Positions 23,404 through 30,513 of a stretch of 30,513 nt of DNA are shown one piece after another (the stretch's first letter is position 1; every line of letters starts with the position of its first letter). The notes under the pieces were generated by a model, which saw only the letters and a program-made list of their open reading frames with translations, did no database searches and was not told the origin of the DNA. The stretch is from Spongospora subterranea (taxonomy: Eukaryota; Endomyxa; Phytomyxea; Plasmodiophorida; Plasmodiophoridae). Both the position numbers and the translations under genes were made by a program. The DNA lies in NCBI GenBank assembly GCA_900404475.1, contig OUQQ01000199.1:1-30513 (forward strand), in the 5' to 3' direction.

Positions 23404-23753
23404 ATGGAAATCAATTCGAAAAGTGAAAAAACCGGAATCAGTTTATGTAGAGAAGTACTTGCGGAATCGGTCCAGAATTTGTCAATGACTTTGAACTTGA
23501 ATTTGACGCAAATCGAGTTTCTAAGTCTGTCAATCGCCGATTTGATCTTCTTCTCTTACAATAACCAGTTTGTTTTCGCGGATGGTAATATGATCAGATC
23601 AGCAACGTTCGTGTGAACTGGAGGCGATATGGGAGTTTAGGTCTGCGGAAGAGGGCTGGTGGATGGCGTCGTATGGCCCATCTCTCACTGCACGGCGGCA
23701 CAAACCCCCTGTGTCCTAGACCTAGATCCGATAACGAACACGATCGTCGATAA
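23404..23753 (+). CDS. Small two-exon protein, possible histone-fold-like
   Basis: Not recognised with confidence. Exon 1 (23404-23584) and exon 2 (23641-23753) are separated by a 56-bp intron with a GTAATATG donor and GTTTAG acceptor. The join FVFADG/LRKRAGG keeps frame and gives 97 residues. Exon 1 is helical (LCREVLAESVQNLSMTL, then QIEFLSLSIADLIFF); exon 2 is basic (LRKRAGGWRRMAHLSL). The helix-loop-helix pattern followed by an A-G-x-x-R-containing basic patch weakly recalls CENP-S/MHF1 histone-fold proteins, but the classic HAGR-TI-DDV signature is not clear. It is divergent from SFI1. The gene may continue into the next plus-strand exon. Confidence 0.45.
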
Positions 23754-23800
23754 ATGTTGACGGGCGGAATCCGGCGTCGACGACCGATAAGAACCTCATC

Positions 23801-24158
23801 ATGAAATTCTTGAACAACCTGTTCGGTTCTGAAGCAATTCCCGCCCCGTTCGACATCTATTCGCGCCTGACAATTAATTATGAATATTCGGTTCAGCCAA
23901 GGCGGGGACGCCATTTATATACCGCCCGTAATACGGCCCGCAATGGCGTTGGTCGCTCAATCATTACGTGGTCAGGAAGTATGGGCACGCGTCACCTGTC
24001 AATTATCGACGAGACCATCAAAACAGAGTTGTCAAAGGCAATTTGCCGCCAAGATTCTTCCCGAATACACTAGTGTGTTTGAGCAGAGAGATATCATGAT
24101 CGCTGAGATATTACACGAATCATGTGCTAAACAAGCAATCAACAGCAGAACCGTTTGA
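23801..24158 (+). CDS. Unidentified short plus-strand gene or 3' exons
   Basis: Two overlapping plus-strand frames are open: 23801-24073 from an ATG, and 23880-24158, which includes YIPPVIRPAMALVAQSLRG and later EYTSVFEQRDIMIAEILHE. A 76-bp GT...CAG intron (23821-23896) would join MKFLNNL to the second frame, but its donor GTTCGG is weak. The downstream frame has the composition of a real protein and ends 41 bp before an AATAAA on the same strand. It may be the 3' part of the gene starting at 23404. No family recognised. Confidence 0.4.
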
Positions 24159-24198
24159 ACACATTTTCATGGAGAGACGAAAGGAAAATATATTAGAA

Positions 24199-24204
24199 TA
24201 ATAA
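24199..24204 (+). terminator. Plus-strand poly(A) signal AATAAA
   Basis: AATAAA lies 41 bp after the TGA at 24156-24158 and just before the convergent TVP38 gene ends at 24213. It supports a plus-strand transcript ending here. Confidence 0.4.
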
Positions 24205-24212
24205 AAGAAATA

Positions 24213-25192
24213 TTAAGTGTTAACAGCGGAGGGATCAGCGGATTCGCTCATTTCCTGGGTCAGTTGCCTCGCCAGCCGCTTCTGGACGCGATACCCGAAA
24301 ACAGCGAACCCGATGAACGAGGACAAGAACGTTACCAGAATGGGCAACATTTCGAACGACAAAGCCATCTGGAACGATATCAACTTCCTGATCGACACGG
24401 CCAGATCTGGTGCCGATATTCCGATCCAGACGAACAGGGCGATCTTGACCCGGGTCGTCATCGTGGCCAACAGGTGATCGCGCCGTCTCACGTCGCTGAA
24501 CGCCAGGATGCAGTTCAGGGCGCCGAACGGAAGGATGCTGAGCTGCAATAGGACGACCTCGGTGTACCCGCAATCGACCAACGATTCCTGGGCGGCCGAG
24601 AATGCGCTCGAATACCTCCCCAGCCGTTCGTCCAACATGTCGATCGTTAATCGCCCTGCGCGAACCGACAACAACAACAATCGTCAGCGACGGAATATGG
24701 AGCTGGTCCAGGAGCGCCATTACCTTGGCCAATCAACCAGCGAACAAATCCGAACACCAGGAACGACCCGAGAACGATGCCGACGTAGGCGATGGGGAAC
24801 GCCACCCATCCGTACAAGAACCCAGCAGCCACGATAACAATACTGAAGTATCGCCATGGGCGAGCATGATCAGATCGGTGCCGGAACATGAAAGCAAAGA
24901 AATTTGACGAAAAATCTCACTTTGAGGGGACGGAGAACGGGGAGCCGTTCGTGAGGAAAACGATGAAGAAAGCGGCGATGTAGAACGGGTTTCGGACATT
25001 GTAGCCCTGGGAGATATGGACAAGGAAGTTGATGGCGTACGGGACCAGGAGAATGCAAAAGCAGCTCAGCACGACGGCCACAACGAACACCAGTAGACGC
25101 AGGAGGATGACCTTGTGTGTGGCGCGACGCGACGACGGCGCCACATACGGGACGTCGACGGGGATCGGATCGGGGGGTTCGCCTGTCAACAT
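24213..25192 (-). CDS. TVP38: TVP38/TMEM64 (VTT/DedA-like) membrane protein
   Basis: Polytopic protein of the VTT/SNARE-associated Golgi family, found in Golgi, ER or plastid membranes and related to DedA and to scramblases such as VMP1/TMEM41B. Three exons join in frame: 25192-24921, 24842-24724 and 24655-24213 (introns 78 and 68 bp), giving 277 residues. Start: first ATG in frame, with a hydrophilic N-terminus rich in Pro. Helices seen: LLRLLVFVVAVVLSCFCILL, PFYIAAFFIVFLTNG, a Gly-rich re-entrant segment AGFLYGWVAFPIAYVGIVLGS followed by VFGFVRW, then the hallmark LQLSILPFGALNCILAFSDV, and two more C-terminal helices. The intron join IGQG/RLTID restores the family spacing. The hallmark Arg of 'RxSPxPF' is Gln here. 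Function beyond membrane trafficking or lipid transfer is not inferable. Confidence 0.85.
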
Positions 25193-26669
25193 CCTGCAAT
25201 TTCCACGTATCGGCCAATTTACAGAAAAAAATCGGTTTCTCGAAAAACAAGTGAAATCGACCGATGGTATTGAAATATTCAATCACACAATATCTGTTAG
25301 AAACGAGGACGACGCGATCGGAATATCAGAGAAGTGAGGATTATCAAGGGGCGGCGGTCGGATTGGGAATATCCAGGGGAATCGCCCTGGGTCCAATGTA
25401 GCGCCACGATAAGTTACAGAGGGAGGAGAGAGCGGCGGGAGCGGGGAAGGCGATTCCTGGATCGCTTGACTGATTGGCGAATGATCGCCATGATTGATCC
25501 CCAATCTCCGCACAGTCGTCCATGGCGCCATTAATATCGCACAGTCGGCCCCGTGTGTGTATCATGATATTCTACCACGGTAGGATTGCGGTGTTTGCGG
25601 GCCAGAATGGAGATCATATACGATTTGGTTCGGTAGGATCAACTCATTCAATTCACGAACAATAAAACACTCGACATGTATTTCGAAGTAAATTCTTGTG
25701 AACATAGTCGTATTGATTGCTCGAGAAGGTGTAGGAATAAGTGATGATCGCTGTCGTTCAGTCGTCGTGTCTGCCGATGATGACACCCCGATGACCGATC
25801 ACCATCTGGCTACACTCCCACATGATATTGATGCTGCCGGGGACACAATGATGGAGTTTCGTGTGATAATCGGACACCAGCTCAAGAGCCAGTAGTTGGA
25901 GATCGACGTTGACAACGTTGAACGGTATCTGCTCGGGTAGGCTCGAACTGAGATCGAACATGTTCGTCAAAAACTTGCTCCAGGCAATGTTTTGTCGTAG
26001 AGGAAGGGATTGACGATCCCAAAACATCACCTCATATCATGCAGTAAAATCATGGTTAGGTTCGTTGTCACATGAAAATGTTTATCAAAAGTCACATCAA
26101 CGACCGCGTATCTTCTGCTGAGATTGTTTAGTTCGTGAAGGTCGAACTGCTATTGTCATTCTACAACTGTTCTCCACAAAGATTTTCTGATATCGCCAAC
26201 ATTGGTTTCTATACTAGTCTAGCTGCTGATGACACCAAAGAAAGGTGCATGGAAACACTTTGAAGCGCTCGGCCGAAATCGCTCCGGTTCTGATGGGTCA
26301 ACCTGGACAGCCCACTAAAGCACTGACAGAGACATCGCTCGCTGCTGCTTTTAACTAGTTCGACCTATGTCGGCAGAGAACGGCCATATTGAAGGGTTCT
26401 CAATTCTATCTATGGACGATCGTTTCTTACGACTTCGCTCCAGAAAAATAGACACAATGGGGTTTTCCCAGATCAACGATCCCAACACGGGGATTCTTTA
26501 ACCGCTTACAGTTTTGTAAACTGGTACTGCCAAGGCACAATGTTCTGAAATCAACGACAGGAAAATATAGTTTCGACAGGTCGGGCGAAGTCCTATATTC
26601 ATTGATTACTGGAGGATCCAAAGAACATACCAATAAGGTGTTAGCGAAGCGATGCGCCGGCGATCAGTA
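25193..26669. other. Poorly resolved region with possible short exons
   Basis: No complete gene could be built. The best candidates are a minus-strand frame at 25758-26027 (ATG at 26027, starting FWDRQSLPLRQN and containing NVVNVDLQLLALELVSDYH) and a plus-strand frame at about 26448-26750 (with PTRGFFNRLQFCKLVLPRHN). Neither matches a family I know. Small hairpins occur at about 25372-25389 and 25472-25487. This may be a gene with many tiny exons or degraded repeat DNA. Confidence 0.3.
25758..26027 (-). CDS. Hypothetical small protein or exon
   Basis: An ATG at 26027 opens 89 codons to a stop at 25758. Composition (FDLSSSLPEQIPFNVVNVDL, then LLALELVSDYH) looks protein-like, with alternating hydrophobic residues. 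No family is recognised and no flanking exon could be joined with confidence. It could equally be chance. Confidence 0.25.
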   Translation of the reverse strand: MFWDRQSLPLRQNIAWSKFLTNMFDLSSSLPEQIPFNVVNVDLQLLALELVSDYHTKLHHCVPGSINIMWECSQMVIGHRGVIIGRHDD

Positions 26670-26691
26670 CAGACAGGTCAGCCGGCACTTG

Positions 26692-26738
26692 TTGGTTGGT
26701 AAGCAAGCGGCTTCCTGCTTGGTTGGTGTGCAAGCGGC
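26692..26738. repeat. Imperfect 20-bp direct repeat, 27-bp period
   Basis: Copies at 26692-26711 and 26719-26738 share 18 of 20 bases (TTGGTTGGT..GCAAGCGGC). Probably a small local duplication. Confidence 0.7.
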
Positions 26739-27081
26739 GGAATGCAGCCGATAGGCGGCCTAGACCTTAACTCTAGATCTAATAAATACACTCGACAATT
26801 TAGTCCTTCGATCTTAGGTTTAACGATGGCCTGATAGTTCTGATCCATCTGTTTCGGTTTCACATAAGGAATATGATCCAATATCGAACTCGTCGTTATA
26901 ATAGACTCGAAATGGGTGTTTTCAAATATTGGGTCGAGTTCCCAATCCAATGAGGTAGATTTGGCAAAAAAGGCAAACCCGACACGTGGACAGGAGAAAC
27001 ACAATGATTGGCCGAACGTTGGCGGGTATTGGCCACGCGCTAGCGATGAAAAGCAATGACAATTTCAGAAAAATGCCTTAC

Positions 27082-27191
27082 CCAGCACCGGAGGAAATTA
27101 ACAGGATTCCTTCTCGAGGGAGAGTGAAAACCGGCGGATTGTTGGTGATGATGTGCACAGTTCCGCAATTTGGAATAAATACTTCAGAGGA
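27082..27191 (-). CDS. Putative internal exon, weakly retropepsin-like
   Basis: A 110-bp minus-strand block between a pyrimidine-rich TTTTAG acceptor (27192) and a GTAAGG donor (27081) is open and reads SSEVFIPNCGTVHIITNN then PPVFTLPREG. The pattern weakly recalls the protease of Copia-type elements ('DSGATxHxT'), but the catalytic Asp would be Asn and the second G-rich strand is not certain. It could be a further exon of the ankyrin gene upstream on this strand, or part of an unknown gene or dead element. Confidence 0.3.
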
Positions 27192-27300
27192 CTAAAAGCA
27201 GAGGATATAGGTTGACAAGGGAGGGAGGGGCAACATCATTCATGGCCATATGGTCTTCAATCATGACGGTCTGGCGAAGACACTCGTGTTCAAATAAAAT

Positions 27301-29448
27301 CTACATATATAGTAACCGGACCAGAAAAGCGAATGTATTGACAAAGTTATTCCGAGGTGATCCACACTCTATGATTTGAGAGACAGATGTGGGGACGAAT
27401 TGCAGAATGAACACTCGCAATGAACAAAGAGGAGAAGATTTTCTTGAACCCATATCGCATTGCAAGGCCCAAAGATGACATATTTTCACGATTACGAAGT
27501 AGCGGATTAGCTCCATGATTCACCAGACACTTGATCAAAGCAACTCTACAAAAAGGTCAACATTTGATATCGTATTTGATGAGCCAAAGAACCTGTCGGT
27601 CGTCGGTATTCCCACATGTCGCCGAAGTGCGATATGCAGAGCCGTGTTGCCCCTATCGTCTTTCAGATTGACGTATCTTGGAACGGCCCTGGCTAAAAGT
27701 ATGATGGCAATGTCAACCCTGATACCACGACATCATCAACAGATATATTCCCCTGGTAATGACTTACCTGAATAATAGGGCAGAATAATGAAGGGGTGTC
27801 TGACCCTCATTATCAGTAATCGTTTGATCAGCTCCATGATTCAGTAGGCACTTGACCATTGCAGCACTACACAATGTTCAAGATTTCGGTCCATTTTTGA
27901 TGACCCAACTAACAAATCGGTGTTTCCGGATGACGCAAACGGGATTCCGAGATGAAGAGCCGTGATACCAAAATTGTCTTTCAGATTGATATAGGATGAA
28001 TGGGCATCCTTCAACAGTATCTGTGCAAGATCAACCCTATCACCAGCACATTATCGACTGATGTATTCACCTGGTACTGAATTACCTGAATGATCTGGCA
28101 GCATAATGAAGCGCTGTCCGGCCACCATCATTACGAATCGTTCGATTACCACCTTGACTCAAAAGGAAATTGACCATTTCAACTCTAACACAAAGGTAAA
28201 TGTTTTCATTTGATAGTTGATGACAAAACTAACTCATCGACACCCTGTACAAAAGATGGTCGTGCCGGAATTGCGACATGGATAGGCGTTTGGCCAGCTG
28301 TGTCCTGTGTATTGATATATGATGAATCGGCATTCTCTAGAAGAACTATTGCAAGATCAATCCTAAACACCAATACATCAGATACTGATATATTCCCCCT
28401 GGTACTAACTTACCTGGTGTACTTAGATGCAAAATGAAGTGGTGTCAGTCCATTGTCATCACAAACAGTACGATCAGCTCCAAGTCGCAGTAATTCTTTG
28501 GCAATTTTCGCTCTGAACCGATGAACAAAGGTGACCATTCACGGCAATAAAGTACCTCCATTTCACGACTTACTGCTTGAAAATGATCGCCCATTGGAGA
28601 GGAGTATATCCACACAACCCTTTCGAGTTGATTGCCATTTGTCCCACTCGTCCATCCGATAATATCGCACGAACAACACTAATCCTGAAAACAGTTTCCA
28701 GTCCGACCGTTGGCGTATTTACAAACAGTTATGGCGACATACATCTCAGTCTGGTCAACGATGTTTAGTCGATTACATCCAATAGTAATTGACACTGTCG
28801 AATCTGCCCCAATCGATTCCAAATATTGAATATTCACGACTCTGATGGGAATGTTATCATTAGATGATGATGTCAAGTAATTCGGGGTACAAGACCGGCA
28901 GGGATCATCGATTGGTGGCTCTCTATCAACTATATGAGCATTGAGTATGTGGCCAATGGCCGTTCTGACCAAACTGTAATCAACACTCGAGGATCAGATA
29001 TAATCAGCAGCTATCAACTTACGGTGTGAATTGTAAATCTGTATGCGTTAGCGAATCTCCATTATTTTCAGTAGCTTCAACAGCCAGTTCATTTTTCAAA
29101 CCGCATGTATATGATGAAGTTGCGCCATCAATATCCTGTTCGTCGACATTGAGTTTCATGTCGAGAAAGAGTTCAGGATCTCGATCATTTCTGAGGGGTC
29201 AACAATGAGAGGTAAGAAACACAATTAAAACGACAAACTCACACTTCCATAGGCGCCATTTGATTTAGATCCGATCGGTCGTCATTGGTTAGACTCAATC
29301 TGGCATATCTGCTGTTAACTGATGACAAATACTTCTCTGAATTAGTTGGAATTAACACATACCTTCCAGAATGAGCTAGTATCGGCGTATAAATGAGAAT
29401 TATGGCCAGGAAGATGATCCACCAACCTTTGAGCGGTTGACAGTCCAT
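27301..29448 (-). CDS. Ankyrin-repeat protein with N-terminal signal or anchor
   Basis: Twelve or thirteen exons join in frame, giving 529 codons, or 512 if the 51-bp GTATGT...CAG segment 29312-29362 is an intron, as its length suggests. Exons: 29448-29243, 29190-29023, 28973-28743, 28684-28574, 28512-28414, 28362-28234, 28184-28086, 28036-27914, 27866-27768, 27718-27593, 27545-27415 and 27368-27301. Residues 8-25 (GWWIIFLAIILIYTPILA) form a signal peptide or anchor. Residues about 30-200 are acidic and unrecognised. From about 210, eight ankyrin repeats follow, e.g. GLTPLHFASKY, GRTALHYAARS, GQTPLHYSALL and GNTALHIALRR. Exons 5, 7 and 9 are each 99 bp, one 33-residue repeat, and alternate with 123-129-bp exons. 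The last exon ends FVNTFAFLVRLLYM; its 3' end could be spliced differently. Partners are unknown. Confidence 0.8.
27593..28512 (-). repeat. Three tandem copies of an ankyrin exon-pair module
   Basis: Each module holds a 99-bp exon, a 49-51-bp intron, a 123-129-bp exon and a 47-49-bp intron. Starts are at 28512, 28184 and 27866, so the period is about 320-330 bp. Introns are also alike, e.g. GTAAGTTAGTACCAGG, GTAATTCAGTACCAGG and GTAAGTCATTACCAGG, so the copies arose by DNA duplication and not only by protein-level convergence. Confidence 0.8.
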
Positions 29449-30000
29449 CCTCAGCAAAATAAAATCAGCGTTTACAGAAATGACGCAAACGGAACATTGA
29501 CGACGTGGAATATTGCCAGTGCGAAGATTCTGTCACGTGACTCACGTTGCATCAGCCAGCACTGCGACAGTCTATTAATATCCGATGCCGTCTGTTATGG
29601 ACGCGTTGAATCCACTGCGTGACTCTCTGGAGGTGCGCGAACCTAAAAATGGAGTCCGGTTGATAGTGTAGTCCCTGTACAATATATATACAACTCGTTC
29701 TCTTTGTAATCAGCCATTGTGTGCCAGAGCTGTGCATTGCCAGAAACGCCAGGCCCGACACGCAACCTGATCCGAAGGTTGGGTACTACCTTAACCCCGA
29801 ACCTGAATGGAAAATCGACAGTAACCCTCGGTGTCATCCCATAATTTCCACGACGACCTTGCAATTAATACCATGAATAATACACCGCCTCAAGTTTATC
29901 CCTACTCCACGAAGAGTAATCAGTCGATATCCACTACATCACCGCATCTCCAATGTCCTCCGTGCTCCGTCACTTTTCCATTCATTTCCCATCAATACCT
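29449..30000. other. Spacer between the ankyrin gene and the retroelement fragment
   Basis: Contains the ankyrin promoter region. A minus-strand frame at 29643-29835 (ATG within 29833-29835, MTPRVTVDFPFRFGVKV) is open and beta-rich in composition but not recognised; it may be part of the mobile element or chance. No LTR or primer-binding site was identified. Confidence 0.35.
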
Positions 30001-30009
30001 TGGCATTCA

Positions 30010-30466
30010 TTGACTGTGGCGCTTTTTCATCGATCGGCAGATCGCTTTTGGAAACCGAATTCCACTAGAATGACTCTCTGAACCAATCCAACTTTCCGTT
30101 ATAGATGGACGACGCCTTCGGTCAGTGACCCACCAAAACTCATCTCCTCGAGGTCTCAGCACTGTAGCTGATATCCCATTCAACGCCAAACCCTTCCTCA
30201 TAGACAGTCGTACCTATCCTATTGTACTCGACATGACGTTCTTAAGGCAAGCGAACCCCTTCATCGACTGGGAAACCCTCACAATCCAAGCTCGACCACC
30301 CGGATCGCTTCCTGCAGTTCTCCAACTGGCCACAGCACATCTTGACGAAGTTGGGTCCCCCGGAAGGTCTTCGATGAAACTGAGTAGCTTGGTTCTGGTC
30401 TGTCCCGGTTGGTGGCAGGTTAGGACCAAGTCAGTGTGTGGGCAGGGATTTTGGGGAATACCCTAA
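30010..30466 (+). pseudogene. Ty3/Gypsy-type retropepsin fragment
   Basis: The plus strand shows the two hallmark halves of an LTR-retrotransposon aspartic protease in different frames. First comes an active-site-like strand LAFIDCGAFSS (about 29999-30040; DCGA in place of DSGA). Then, in a frame open to 30466, come PIQLSVIDG and YPIVLDMTFLRQANPFIDWE, matching the family's 'YDxILGMxFLxxxNPxIDW'. The Gly of ILG is Asp here. Stops at about 30067 and 30103 separate the halves, so the copy is broken. Reverse transcriptase would lie beyond the window edge and was not seen. The element probably extends to the right. Confidence 0.6.
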
Positions 30467-30513
30467 GGTTGGCCAGCTAATACGGAAGTAGAGCGCAGGT
30501 TGTTGAGCATGCG

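Noticed and set aside
24235..24732. 165-codon minus-strand frame within the TVP38 exon region
   Set aside because: It lacks hydrophobic segments; the overlapping frame carries the membrane helices and the family hallmark.
26986..27195. Plus-strand frame of 69 codons (MIGRTLAGIGHALAM...)
   Set aside because: Opposite a minus-strand block with better splice signals; no family match. Kept only as an unresolved region.

Overview
The window is nuclear DNA from a eukaryote. Genes lie on both strands and are cut by many very short introns, mostly 46-60 bp with GT...AG ends. There are no operons or ribosome-binding sites. The gene set (isoprenylcysteine methylesterase, mitochondrial rhomboid, UTP13, a DDIAS-like protein, SFI1, a TVP38/TMEM64 protein) plus decayed transposons suggests a unicellular or small-genome protist or fungus-like lineage. 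The large SFI1-type centrin-binding gene suggests that it builds centrioles or basal bodies. I cannot name the species.

Layout. 1-700 (+): partial unidentified coding sequence. 1019-2875 (-): isoprenylcysteine methylesterase-like gene, seven or more exons. 4207-5168 (-): PARL/Pcp1-type mitochondrial rhomboid, four exons. 5951-8561 (-): UTP13/TBL3 WD40 ribosome-biogenesis factor, two exons. 9068-10240 (+): frameshifted Mutator-like (MULE) transposase fossil. 10759-12077 (+): DDIAS/RPA-C-like zinc-ribbon OB-fold gene, about five exons. 12352-12972 (-): single-exon, single-pass membrane protein. 13196-23138 (-): a 10-kb SFI1-type gene with more than 50 Trp repeats and a coiled-coil C-terminus. 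23404-23753 (+): two-exon 97-codon gene divergent from SFI1. 23801-24158 (+): unidentified short gene. 24213-25192 (-): TVP38/TMEM64 family membrane protein, three exons. 25200-27200: poorly resolved, with possible exons and small repeats. 27301-29448 (-): ankyrin-repeat gene with an N-terminal signal or anchor and tandemly duplicated exon pairs. 30000-30466 (+): broken Ty3/Gypsy-type retropepsin.

The genes do not form one pathway; this is ordinary mixed eukaryotic gene order. Links are only thematic. UTP13 acts in the nucleolus, the rhomboid in the mitochondrial inner membrane, the methylesterase and TVP38 in the endomembrane system, and SFI1 at centrioles. The most unusual items are the giant SFI1 gene, the ankyrin gene built from duplicated 99-bp exon modules behind a signal peptide, and the DDIAS-like gene whose first zinc knuckle is split by an intron. 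Exon models were built by hand, using reading-frame continuity across GT/AG junctions and family motifs.
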